Assembly (NCBI GenBank): GCA_943736015.1
Contig: OX031069.1
Coordinates: 38,164,728 to 38,228,727, forward strand
Direction: 5' to 3'
Length of the DNA stretch: 64,000 nt
From: Tridacna crocea
Taxonomy: Eukaryota; Mollusca; Bivalvia; Cardiida; Cardiidae
Shown: positions 43,801 to 50,548 of the stretch, piece by piece
How positions within the stretch are numbered: the stretch's first letter is position 1
Layout: every line of letters begins with the position of its first letter
Translations under genes and position numbers: made by a program
Notes under the pieces: generated by a model
Told to the model about the DNA's origin: nothing
The model's database searches: none
What the model saw: the letters and a program-made list of their open reading frames with translations, nothing else

Positions 43801-46800
43801 TGCTGGTAACCAGCATTTTCTCCTTTTCCCACATTGTTTTATACCCTTCACAAAACAAATTTCAAATTTTCAGTCACTTTTATTTTGTCGTCTGCAAATG
43901 CTGTTGATTTGAATAGGCCAAAAATTTTGTCGTTTGGTAATGAGTTAATGCATGATACCAATCATGAGGTATACCAGTCCTGTGAGCTGCAGAAAATTGA
44001 TAAATAGCAAAAAGGTTTTGGTCCAGGTCAGCCTGGCCAGTAGTGCAGTGTGACCTTGGTCGATACTGTTTGCATATAAGCATCAAGCCCCATTTTTTTC
44101 TCAGAGCATGGCCTGCCTATGTTTACAGGTTTGCCATGTCCCAGGTCGTTAAATACAGAACTTGAGAACTGGGGGTTGATAGTTTGAGGCCTGGTTAACT
44201 CAATACCACACGAGAACATTTTGGACTGGTCCAAATTGAAAGCATTTGCAGACGACAAAATAAAGGTGACTGAAAAACAGAAATTTGTTCTGGAAAGGGT
44301 AGAAAACACTGTGAGAAAAGGAGAAAATGCTGGTTACCAGCATTTTCTCCTTTTCCCACAGTATTTTCAAAAGGCTTCTTTCTCAGGGGCGTCAAAAGTA
44401 GGGATTCAGTGGTAATGGGTTAAGCCATTTTTTTTTCCAACAAAAAATAGTATTCATTGCAACAGGATTCATTCCTCCTTAACAGCTGAACATTGTGCTG
44501 ATGATGTTTATGTGGGAAAGCAGCCACTGGCTTAGAAAGAATATTGTGCTTAGTAATGGTAAGAGAAACTCTATGAAAGCATGGACAGGTGCACTAGCCA
44601 CTGTGATATAGCTGAAATAATGTTGAAAATGGCGTTAAATGCCATACAATCAATCAATTAATCAATATTTACAGGTTTCGCAATAACACAAGGTTTAAGT
44701 GAGGGTCTCATTGGCGGTTTGCTAGCGGCTGCTGCTGCATCAGGAATAGTTGGAACCATTCTCTATCCCTACATTCGGAGAAAGATTGGATTACAAAGGA
44801 CAGGTCTGTATGCTCTAGCAGCAGAGATCTCTAGCCTAACTTTGTGTGTTGTGTCAATCTGGTGTCCCGGAAGTCCTTTCGATCCACAGTACTTTTTCCG
44901 GTCACATGATACATCATCAATATCACATGACGTCATATCATCATATGCGGGTAGTACAACGACGGGAATTAACATATCAACTACATCAATAAATGAAACG
45001 AACTCCACACATGAAGCGGCAAATACACCGCCGGAAGTGACATCAAAATTATCTATATCTTTGCTAATGGCGGGTATAATTGGAGCACGTATAGGTAAGC
45101 TATTTCAACTATAATACTGCAAAGCGCAACTTAATGACTTTTTCAGTCAGTGTAGATCAAGATCAGACTGCACAGAATGTGCAGTCTGATCTTTGATCTA
45201 CACTGTCCAATAAGAAGATGTCTCCTCTCCCAAAATAACCATGACATCGCAACATTTAGGTTTTTACCCAACATGAAGGTATTATTTTACTTAATCGGCA
45301 GAATGAGTGATAAGAGCCTTTTTCTCACAATGGTTACCCTTTAAGCTTTAACCCATTACCACACAATCCCTACTTTTGACGCCCCTGAGAAAGAAGCCTT
45401 TAGAAAACATTGTGGGAAAAGGAGAAAATGCTGGTAACCAGCATTTTCTCCTTTTCCCACAATGTTTTCTACCCTTCACACAACAAATTTCAAATTTTCA
45501 GTCACTTTTATTTTGTCGTCTGCAAATGCTTTCAATTTGGACCAATCTATAATATTGTCGTTTGGTAATGGGTTAATCGGCAGAATGAGTGATAAGAGCC
45601 TTTTTCTCACAACGGTTACCCTTTAAGCTTTAACCCATGTTTTTACAACCCTGAAATCGAAGCATTTATATTATATTTCATGTGTCTATTTTTAGAAATG
45701 TTATGGGTAAAGGAATGTCGTAATTTAAGCTGGGGAAATTATTTCCCCGTCACAGTGAATACACTGAAACAAACTTCTAAACGGCCACTTTTGTTTCTCA
45801 TATAAGCTGGAGCAGGTTTAAGAAATGTTACTAAAAACAAATTGCAACATATATCTGGACATTAACCATGGTGTTGTGATGAAAAAAATCTTGATTTTGC
45901 CAACAGAATTAACCCTTAAGGCACCTTTTATAGCTTTGGTCCCTTTTACGGCCAGAGTAGATCAAGATCAGACAGCACAAAACATGCAGCCTGATCTTTG
46001 ATATACACTGTCTGCCTTGCTAAATCGTTACATATAAAAGCAACTGTGAAATTACAATTATCTGGGTCTTTTTTTAATTACAATTATCTGGGTCTTGTTT
46101 TACTGTTAGGTTTATTCAACCATCTGAAATAAGGCAATTTAACTCTTTCCCACACAATCCCGACTTTTAACGCCCCTGAAAAAGAAAGCTTTTGAAAACA
46201 TTGTAGGAAAAGGAGAAAATGCTGGTAACCAGCATTTTCTCCTTTTCCCACAATGTTTTCTACCCTTCACAAAACAAATTTCAAATTTTCAGTCACTATT
46301 ATTTTGTCGTCTGCAAATGCTTTCAATTTGGACTAGTCTAAAATTTTGTCGTTTGGTAAAGAGTTAATAGATCAATTTTCATAATTAGATCTATGTTGTA
46401 TAGAGGCTATTTGTCTTTTTCAGTGAATAATCGAAATTTACTGCAATTCATCTTGTGAATATTGTAGGCTATATCTTCATGAGTGATGCGATAAATTTAA
46501 TTCATCCTGTGAACAGTTGCTAAATAGATGATTTTTCTGTATGATAGGATAGAAAACATTGTGGGAAAAAGGAGAAAATGCTGGTTACCAACATTTTCTC
46601 CTTTTTCCCACAATTTTTTCAAAAGGCTTCTATCTCAGGGTCGTAAAAACCAGGGTTTGCTTGGTAAAGGGTTGAGGGAAAATCCAGTATAGTTTCTTTC
46701 CCAATTGTGTACCCCCCCTCTGCATAAAAATGCATTGCAATATTACGTAAAGCGCAAGAAATGTAGGGTAAATCAATCATTTTTAAACCCCCCCAAAACG

Positions 46801-47628
46801 AATGGTTCTGGGGGTATACTGCAAGCAGCCTGTTGTCTGTGTATCTGTTTGTAGACCTGTCCGTCAATCTGACCGCGTTTCCCTCTGTGCACAAGATACT
46901 AGTAATTTTGTGTCGCAAACTTGTCCCACATTGAAACTTCATACATATACGAGCTCGTATTATTCATACTTTGAAGATTTGCTAGGCTCAGTTTTCAAGT
47001 GTCAACTCTTCCTGATTGAGGAATTATCTCCCCTTAAACTTGACACATTTTTCTGTCAAAGTGCTGGCGAGGGTATTAAGTCACATTCAGTGACAGCTCT
47101 AGTTCCAGCTGATTGAATGGCACACGCATTTTCCCTTGGGAACTACAGCGCAGGAACTACTGTTTCCACGTTCAGTTGAAGAGTTGGATAATAAAATCGA
47201 TACTATTCACTGGTCTCAATTGATGAAATATCAAAAGAAATTATTTCACAGTTATTTCTCGCTAAACTACCAGAAAGTATGAAATAATATCCATTATTTT
47301 TTTTTCTTTGTTTATTCCAGGACTATGGTTATCTGATCTCACCATTACACAGTTGTTCTTAGAAACCGTGCACGTTTCTCAGAGAGGGATAGTTAGTGGT
47401 GTACAAAATGCATTGAACCAGTTAATGGATATGTTCAAATTTGCGTTAGTGATACTACTTCCGGTTCCCGAAGTGTTCGGATACCTCGTGATGATATCGT
47501 TCTGTTTTATTTGTTTAGGATGGATATTATTTGCTATTTATGTTAAGAAGGCTAGAGGCTATATTTTGCCATGCTATAAAATGAACAAAGACACAAATGC
47601 AGTATCTCCAAGTGTCTCTCTGGTGTAA
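34664..47628 (+). CDS. SLC40A1: ferroportin-type iron exporter, seven 3' exons
   Basis: Exports ferrous iron across the plasma membrane as a 12-helix MFS-fold transporter. The exons 34664-34823, 36233-36478, 37553-37756, 40473-40544, 41034-41234, 44675-45094 and 47321-47628 join in frame (1611 nt, 536 residues plus stop) with GT-AG borders and matching phases. The visible protein corresponds to about residue 38 onward of the 571-residue human protein, so one 5' exon with about 35-40 residues is missing and was not found. Diagnostic segments are VVGDWVDRTARLTG, ERDWIVEICEKD, SATMRRISLFTMVLAPLATG, VLGFDGITTGFAITQGLSEG and ERGIVSGVQNALNQLMDMFK-like text. The extracellular loop coded by 44675-45094 has NIS, NET and NST sequons. 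The positions of human H43, C326 and H507 are W, G and K here. Introns are stuffed with A, B, D, E and F elements. No iron-responsive element could be assessed without the 5' exon. Confidence 0.93.
34830..36232 (+). other. ferroportin intron with A fragments and repeat K
   Basis: It holds a decayed A core at about 34890-34990 (ATGGGGAAAAGGAGAAAATG). Repeat K lies at 35040-35410 in reverse, and an A right-end scrap (GGATGCTTTCAACTTGGACA, GGAAAAGAGTG) at about 36118-36170. Otherwise AT-rich, no exon. Confidence 0.6.
35040..35410 (-). repeat. dispersed repeat K, copy 2
   Basis: Reverse complement of the copy at 10660-11030. Its reverse strand reads AGTATTTCCACAATCAATGG and ATACATGGTCTTAAAAATTC. 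Confidence 0.65.
36233..36478 (+). CDS. SLC40A1: ferroportin exon b (TM3-TM4)
   Basis: Acceptor TCTATTTTCAG, donor GTATGA at 36479. It codes VARVSVLVNNSALILCSLLI to ERDWIVEICEKDKDMLA; the RDWIV motif and its D are the conserved ferroportin cytoplasmic signature. Confidence 0.95.
36565..36760 (+). mobile_element. S1 SINE copy in a ferroportin intron
   Basis: GGGCTCGCTGGTTTGATTAA head is damaged; body CAGCATTCATTTCTCTCTCA and GAAGCTCCAGAAAAGCATGG are clear; the tail is missing. Confidence 0.65.
36978..37193 (-). mobile_element. A-family MITE A23
   Basis: TTAAGTCTTTACCAAATGAC to GGTAAAGGGTTGA. The core is CAGGTTACCAGCATTTCCTC and part of the segment right of the core is deleted (GTGTTTTCCTCATGG). 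Confidence 0.87.
37241..37469 (+). mobile_element. A-family MITE A24
   Basis: Complete, TTAACCGTTTACCAAACAAT to GGGAAAGGGTTAA, core perfect with GGTAACC. It faces A23 47 bp away, making a large inverted pair in one intron. Confidence 0.92.
37553..37756 (+). CDS. SLC40A1: ferroportin exon c (TM5-TM6)
   Basis: Acceptor TTTCTGTTGCAG, donor GTTAGT at 37757. It codes TLSATMRRISLFTMVLAPLA (first codon split) to KIYKEVPQLQRMKNTG, the conserved helix 5-6 pair before the long cytoplasmic loop. Confidence 0.95.
37800..37945 (-). repeat. two tandem S1 SINE tails, reverse orientation
   Basis: TCTTTACAAGTATTGGTGTT followed by AACGCTGTTTTCAACRTTAT occurs twice; the reverse complement is the S1 3' end. 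Confidence 0.6.
38322..38550 (-). mobile_element. A-family MITE A25
   Basis: TTAACTCTTTACCACACGAG to GGTAATGGGTTAA. The core is in the CTG/CAG state, with GGTCACC centre. Confidence 0.9.
38551..38977. other. intron spacer
   Basis: The first part resembles 12690-12850 (AGGAATTTCTTTGATGCCTA, AATTATTTGTTGACACTTCT), so a further dispersed repeat is present. No exon. Confidence 0.45.
38978..39206 (+). mobile_element. A-family MITE A26
   Basis: TTAAAATCCTTTACCACATA start, perfect core with GGTAACC except one GTAGGAAAAG arm change, right end TTTGGTAAAGATA. Confidence 0.88.
39348..39780 (+). mobile_element. F-family element F2
   Basis: Second long copy of F (TAGGATATCGAGAAATAGCA to ATTTCGATCTTTCACC). 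Its terminal hairpin, 39643-39770, is more decayed than in F1. Confidence 0.82.
39781..40472. other. intron part with an E repeat
   Basis: At 40085-40180 GCAGGTCAGCCTGTGCTGGC and TTGGTCCAGACTTTTCACAG mark an E repeat; 39840-39930 looks like a degenerate tRNA-SINE head in reverse (GAATTGAATCACC). No exon until 40473. Confidence 0.45.
40473..40544 (+). CDS. SLC40A1: ferroportin exon d (cytoplasmic loop)
   Basis: Short 72-nt exon with acceptor TTTTCCATCAG and donor GTATCT at 40545; codes ISERVRVARMPGVETAVEFS and a few more residues of the poorly conserved loop between helices 6 and 7. Phases match both neighbours. Confidence 0.85.
40598..40805 (+). mobile_element. B-family element B6
   Basis: TTAACCCTAAAGCTGCATAG start; palindrome AGTGTAGATTAAGATCAGAC with complement around TGTTCTGTGC; right part decayed. 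A further B second-arm scrap (GTGCAGTCTGATCTCAGGC) lies at 40960-40980. Confidence 0.8.
41034..41234 (+). CDS. SLC40A1: ferroportin exon e (TM7)
   Basis: Acceptor GATTCCTTTCAG, donor GTTTGT at 41235. It codes ADNSEYLKEDLDMYTEERPK to VLGFDGITTG. The G at 41222-41224 occupies the position of human C326, the hepcidin-contact cysteine and a metal ligand. Confidence 0.95.
41333..41510 (-). mobile_element. decayed A element A27
   Basis: TTAACTCTTTACAAAACAAC start and GTGGTCATTAA end. The first palindrome arm is deleted and the core is reduced to CCAGCATTTTCTTCTTCTCC. It shares its end TTAA with A28. Confidence 0.75.
41507..41735 (-). mobile_element. A-family MITE A28
   Basis: Complete, TTAACTCATTACCACACGAG to GGTAATGGGTTAA. 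The core is perfect in the CTG/CAG state. An extra repeat of the right terminus (GTGGGGTAATGGGTTAA) follows at 41747-41763. Confidence 0.92.
41806..42006 (+). mobile_element. A element A29 merging into a minisatellite
   Basis: TTAACTATTTACCCCACAAT start; core with paired GAAG changes (GAAAAGAAGAAAATGCTGG). Right of the core the element is rearranged and its terminus, ATACTGTCGTGTGGTAAAGA, is the first unit of the array that follows. Confidence 0.85.
41957..42432 (+). repeat. 40-bp minisatellite derived from an A-element terminus
   Basis: About 11-12 units of GAGCGTCTTCAACATGYCTA plus AAATACTKTCGTGTGGTAAA. Each unit contains the A right-end signature (GTCGTGTGGTAAAGAG). Variants (GTGGTCAAGAG, CATGCCTTAAA) cluster in neighbouring units, as expected of local duplication. 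Confidence 0.95.
42535..42852 (+). mobile_element. A element A30 with an internal insertion
   Basis: TTAACTCTTTACAACACAAT to GGTAAAGAATTAA. The core is decayed (GCTGGTAAGTAGCATTTTCT). Within the right half AAGTCAGAAAT occurs at about 42668 and 42750, flanking about 70 bp of AT-rich sequence that has no counterpart in other copies. Confidence 0.78.
43017..43243 (-). mobile_element. D-family hairpin MITE D2
   Basis: TTAACCCTTTCCCAAATGAC to GGAAGGAGTTAA. Core GAGAAATTGCTCATTATGAG and complement. AGTGTTTGCAGATGACAATT in the left half is shared with D3. Confidence 0.88.
43433..43665 (-). mobile_element. A-family MITE A31
   Basis: TTAACTCACTACCAAACAAC to GGTAACGGGTTC, the last TTAA mutated. Perfect core with GGTTACC. 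Confidence 0.9.
43720..43948 (+). mobile_element. A-family MITE A32
   Basis: Complete, TTAACCCATTACCACACAAT to GGTAATGAGTTAA. Arms ACAATGTGGG and CCCACATTGT carry a paired change of ATT to AAT. Confidence 0.92.
43985..44105. repeat. E-family repeat
   Basis: TTTGGTCCAGGTCAGCCTGG and GACCTTGGTCGATACTGTTT form an imperfect hairpin. Confidence 0.55.
44195..44423 (-). mobile_element. A-family MITE A33
   Basis: TTAACTCAATACCACACGAG to GGTAATGGGTTAA. Core in the CTG/CAG state with two unpaired changes (GTGAGAAAAGG, CAGTATTTTC). Confidence 0.9.
44435..44668 (+). mobile_element. S1 SINE copy immediately before a ferroportin exon
   Basis: CAACAGGATTCATTCCTCCT, ATGAAAGCATGGACAGGTGC and tail AATGTTGAAAATGGCGTTAA with CAATCAATCAATTAATC. 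The tail ends within 10 bp of the acceptor ATATTTACAG, so it lies in the branch point and polypyrimidine zone. Confidence 0.78.
44675..45094 (+). CDS. SLC40A1: ferroportin exon f (TM8-TM10 and glycosylated loop)
   Basis: Acceptor AATATTTACAG, donor GTAAGC at 45095. It codes GFAITQGLSEGLIGGLLAAA, a helix pair ending CVVSIWCPGSPFDPQYFF, a Ser/Thr-rich extracellular loop with NIS, NET and NST sequons, and LLMAGIIGARI. Confidence 0.95.
45111..45298 (+). mobile_element. B-family element B7
   Basis: CTGCAAAGCGCAACTTAATG start, palindrome AGTGTAGATCAAGATCAGAC and complement around AGAATGTGC, right part to TTACTTAATCGGCAG. Confidence 0.82.
45288..45632. repeat. tandem duplication including a whole A element
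   Basis: The 55-bp flank TTAATCGGCAGAATGAGTGA to CCTTTAAGCTTTAA precedes A34 and is repeated after it, with one change (CACAATGG/CACAACGG). The second flank is followed by the start of another A copy, TTAACCCATGTTTTTACAAC (45629-45675). Confidence 0.9.
45348..45576 (+). mobile_element. A-family MITE A34
   Basis: Complete, TTAACCCATTACCACACAAT to GGTAATGGGTTAA, perfect core with GGTAACC. The flank duplication shows that it was copied by tandem duplication or unequal exchange, not by simple transposition. Confidence 0.92.
45676..45908. other. intron spacer, nothing recognised
   Basis: No repeat or exon; a GGGGAAATTATTTCCCC inverted repeat at about 45733. Confidence 0.45.
45909..46105 (+). mobile_element. 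B-family element B8, diverged
   Basis: TTAACCCTTAAGGCACC start; palindrome AGAGTAGATCAAGATCAGAC with GCAGCCTGATCTTTGATATA. AATTACAATTATCTGGGTCT is tandemly repeated at the right. Confidence 0.72.
46139..46367 (+). mobile_element. A-family MITE A35
   Basis: Complete, TTAACTCTTTCCCACACAAT to GGTAAAGAGTTAA; core paired except GTAGGAAAAG. Confidence 0.92.
46530..46675 (-). mobile_element. A element A36, left half missing
   Basis: It begins in the segment before the core (GTATGATAGGATAGAAAACA). The core arms both carry the longer GGGAAAAAGG run (GTGGGAAAAAGGAG with CTCCTTTTTCCCAC), a paired length change. Confidence 0.82.
46676..47320. other. intron remainder with F and L fragments
   Basis: 46690-46800 in reverse resembles the F middle (ATTACGTAAAGCGCAAGAAA). 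47165-47285 repeats L (AGTTGAAGAGTTGGATAATA, TTGATGAAATATCAAAAGAA). 46800-47100 unassigned; no exon. Confidence 0.5.
47321..47628 (+). CDS. SLC40A1: ferroportin last exon (TM11-TM12 and C-terminus)
   Basis: Acceptor TTGTTTATTCCAG, stop TAA at 47626. It codes GLWLSDLTITQLFLETVHVS, then VLILL-type helices and a short basic tail. K at 47437-47439 (in DMFKFALVI) takes the place of human H507. No clear AATAAA before the next element. Confidence 0.95.
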
Positions 47629-47664
47629 TTACAGCACAGCTTTGATCTTGCCAGACCTGAATTA

Positions 47665-47893
47665 TTAACCCTTTACTCCATAGATACTCATTTCTATGCA
47701 TTGCTTGTAGGAGCCTTTGGAAAACATTGTGGCAAAAGGTGAAATTGCTCGTGATGAGCAATTTCACCTTTTGCCACAATGTTTTCTACACTATCAAAAG
47801 GTGTCATATACACATAAGAAACAGCTTCATCCTTGCTGTTATTTAGGGTCAGTTAGAGATACCATAGAAATGCCTTATGGGGTAAAGGGTTAA
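47665..47893 (+). mobile_element. C-family hairpin MITE C2
   Basis: TTAACCCTTTACTCCATAGA to GGGGTAAAGGGTTAA, 37 bp after the ferroportin stop. The core palindrome GGTGAAATTGCTCGTGATGA with complement is perfect and the arms begin ACATTGTGGCAAAAGG. It may supply part of the 3' UTR. Confidence 0.92.
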
Positions 47894-47934
47894 CCCATAT
47901 CCTAACAAGTAAATGGAATGAAACTTTCATAGTT

Positions 47935-48070
47935 ATAGTAAAAATCCAAGTCTTGCTATTTCAAAGCTACTTTTTGGTGAAAATATCTCCGTATCGAACA
48001 ATGTACATGTAGGTGCAAGATTCTGTGCAATCTGATCTTAATTTACATAGTCTGCAAGTAACAATGAAGC
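47935..48070 (-). mobile_element. B-family fragment, reverse
   Basis: CAAGTCTTGCTATTTCAAAG, AAAATATCTCCGTATCGAAC and TGTGCAATCTGATCTTAATT are the right part and one arm of B in reverse. Confidence 0.5.
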
Positions 48071-48120
48071 CCAAAAGTGAAAGCAGGTTTTTAAGTGCAT
48101 TCAAATTTATATCATAATAT

Positions 48121-48349
48121 TTAACCCTTTCCTAAACGACAAAATTTTAGACTGGTCCAAATTGAAAGCACTTGCAGACAACTAAATTAGTGTTACTCAA
48201 AAAGCAAAATTTGTTTCCAGCAGAGAAGAAAACATTGTGGGAAAAGGAGAAAATGCTGGTTACCAGCATTTTCTCCTTTTCCCACAATGTTTTCAAAAGG
48301 CTTCTCTCTCGGGGCCATAAAAACCAGGGATTGTTTGGTAAAGGGTTAA
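48121..48349 (-). mobile_element. A-family MITE A37
   Basis: Complete, TTAACCCTTTCCTAAACGAC to GGTAAAGGGTTAA, core perfect with GGTTACC. Confidence 0.92.
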
Positions 48350-48387
48350 AGGTATGGAAACTTGTATCATACCATTTTAACCCTTTC

Positions 48388-48398
48388 CCAAATGACAA
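48388..48398 (+). repeat. LINE target-site duplication, left
   Basis: CCAAATGACAA, repeated exactly at 54945-54955; both copies belong to D3. Confidence 0.9.
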
Positions 48399-49024
48399 TC
48401 CCCCCAGCCGGGTAGGGGGAATAGAAAAAATCCCGGTTGTAGTCCTGCAGAGTGGTAAAACCCCACCGAAAAGGACCTGCCCGTTTGCCGTGGGCTGCGA
48501 CTCGTGTCGCCTGATGACGGGATCCTGGTGGTTGAGTGACATCAGGGATTGGCTAGGCCCTGTACTTGCAACACACCACTTTGGCCCCAAGTTGGGCTAA
48601 ACGGGAGGTCAGGAAGGCCCGTCCTGATCAATCGGCTGGTCATGCCTTGCCCTAGGACATCTGATATACTCTTTCTTTTACATCCTTTTCTCAGTTAGAT
48701 TTAAGATTTACCATCTTCTCCACATAATTATATCACACTCTTTCAGATGTTATATTTCTTATTTAGCCCTAGAAGGCGGTGGCTCATGGGTCAATCGGGT
48801 GAAAGTTTTTTGGTATTTGGCTGACATTTGTAAACTCTCAATGATCGTCTAAGCTTGGTAGGACTTTCTGCGAGAATGCATCTGTCCAGTCTAGCCCTTT
48901 CATACCGAGTATACCATTGATGTATCCCTGTCATGGTCTGCGAATGGGTTTTCCCCAGACCATGTCCCCTCGTTGGGCTCCATGGCAGGTGGGGAGCATC
49001 GGTGGTGAAACTTAACACACAAAC
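48399..49024 (+). promoter_or_regulatory. LINE 5' UTR and probable internal promoter
   Basis: GC-richer than the surroundings; starts TCCCCCCAGCCGGGTAGGGG and contains GACTCGTGTCGCCTGATGAC with GGGATCCTGGTGGTTGAGTG. A full-length copy must carry its own internal promoter; the position is inferred. Confidence 0.55.
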
Positions 49025-50533
49025 ATGGCATCCCAAAAAAAGGCCAAGCTCAATGAAAGCAAGCGCCCCCTTTCAGACAGTGACTCTGAAACAGAAACTT
49101 CACTTCCTTCATCTTATCAATCTCCACGTTTTATTGTTATCCAATCTCAAGATCATTCAAAACCTATAACTAAACTCTCTCCATTCATTATAGAAAAACA
49201 AATCTCTAGTATCCTTGGTACACCAAAATCAGTTAAAAAACTTAAAGACCAGACCCTACTAGTTGAATGTTTTACAAATCAACAAGTACTGAATCTTTTA
49301 AAAAAGACCAAATTTTTTGACATAGACGTTAAAATTTTTCCTCATCCTTCACTTAATTCTTGTAAGGGAGTAATTAGATGCAAAGAGCTTGCATACTGCG
49401 ACTCCTTACAAGAAATTAAAGACAATCTAAAACAACAAGGTGTATCAGATGTTCAGCGGATTTCTGTACGCAGAGATGGAGAACAGAGACTGACACATAC
49501 ATACATTTTAACATTTTCTTCGCCTATTCTTCCAACCTCTATCAAGATAGGCTTCCAAGTAGTCAAAGTAGATGTGTATGTGCCAAACCCCTTGCGATGC
49601 TTTAAATGCCAGCGGTACGGCCATCACATCAGTAAATGTCCGAACCAAGAAACATGCTCAAAATGTGCTCATCAAGGACCTGACCATGACAGTACTACTT
49701 GTTCAAATCCTCCTCTCTGCATTAATTGCAAATCTGCACACTCTACTTTTTCAAGAGAGTGTCCAGTATGGAAGGAAGAAAAAGAAATTCTTTCTATTAA
49801 ATATAAAAATAATGTTACCTTTCCAGAGGCAAGGAAAATATTTGAACAACGCAAGAAAACCTCTTCTGGTCCTAGTTATGCAGGTGTTGTTGGCTCGTCA
49901 ACTGAAAAGGACGACTGCAGCACTTGTAAAATTCTTGTGAAAGTTCTACTTCAAAAATTTCCTGATGTAGCTTCTGAACTGAAAGAACTTCTTCCTCCAT
50001 CCACCTTGTCCAAACTAATTCCTGACTCTCCATCTGTATCTAAAATAAACACAACCTCTTCGGCATCCTCAAAACCCACAAACTCTCAAAATAGTTCGTC
50101 TCAAAAAACTTCAAAGCCATCTACACCTTCACAAAATTCTTCACGGAAAACTCCAAAGCCATCTACCTCTTCACAACCACCTCCTAAGAAACCACAACCT
50201 TCATCTTCACAGTCTACAACAAAATCTAACGTCTCGTCCAAAGATAACAATCCCAATCATACACCCCGACCTCCTAAAAGGTCTTCTTCCAAGTCTAAAC
50301 CACAATCTAAAGATAACCAAGGATCTTGTGAGATCACAATCAAAGTAAATGATCCTGTCCCTACCTCCAACAGATTTTCGGAGCTAGAGGACATGGATGC
50401 AGATACTGAAAATCTGGAAGGTGAGGCTTCAGATTCAGAAGCCTCTATCTGGTCCACTTCCAAAGATCTTTGGAACAAGGATTTTGACGCTTGGCAATCA
50501 TCCAAAGCCGAGACATCTGTGATTAAATCTTAA
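49025..50533 (+). CDS. LINE ORF1: nucleic-acid-binding protein with CCHC knuckles
   Basis: 502 residues. ORF1 proteins of this type coat the element RNA and act as chaperone in the retrotransposition particle. Visible parts: charged N-terminus (residues 1-50), a probable RRM-like alpha/beta region (about 55-185, with KIGFQVVKVDVYVPNPLRC at its end), then zinc knuckles. The first is CFKCQRYGHHISKC at residues 192-205 (C-x2-C-x4-H-x4-C). Two atypical ones follow (CSKC with HDSTTC, and CINCKSAHSTFSREC). From about 335 a Ser/Pro/Thr/Lys-rich tail (KPSTPSQNSSRKTPKPSTSS) precedes an acidic end. The ATG at 49025 is the first in frame. The stop at 50531 is followed in the same frame by ORF2. Confidence 0.93.
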   Translation: MASQKKAKLNESKRPLSDSDSETETSLPSSYQSPRFIVIQSQDHSKPITKLSPFIIEKQISSILGTPKSVKKLKDQTLLVECFTNQQVLNLLKKTKFFDIDVKIFPHPSLNSCKGVIRCKELAYCDSLQEIKDNLKQQGVSDVQRISVRRDGEQRLTHTYILTFSSPILPTSIKIGFQVVKVDVYVPNPLRCFKCQRYGHHISKCPNQETCSKCAHQGPDHDSTTCSNPPLCINCKSAHSTFSRECPVWKEEKEILSIKYKNNVTFPEARKIFEQRKKTSSGPSYAGVVGSSTEKDDCSTCKILVKVLLQKFPDVASELKELLPPSTLSKLIPDSPSVSKINTTSSASSKPTNSQNSSSQKTSKPSTPSQNSSRKTPKPSTSSQPPPKKPQPSSSQSTTKSNVSSKDNNPNHTPRPPKRSSSKSKPQSKDNQGSCEITIKVNDPVPTSNRFSELEDMDADTENLEGEASDSEASIWSTSKDLWNKDFDAWQSSKAETSVIKS

Positions 50534-50548
50534 CCAGTCTATTTTAAA

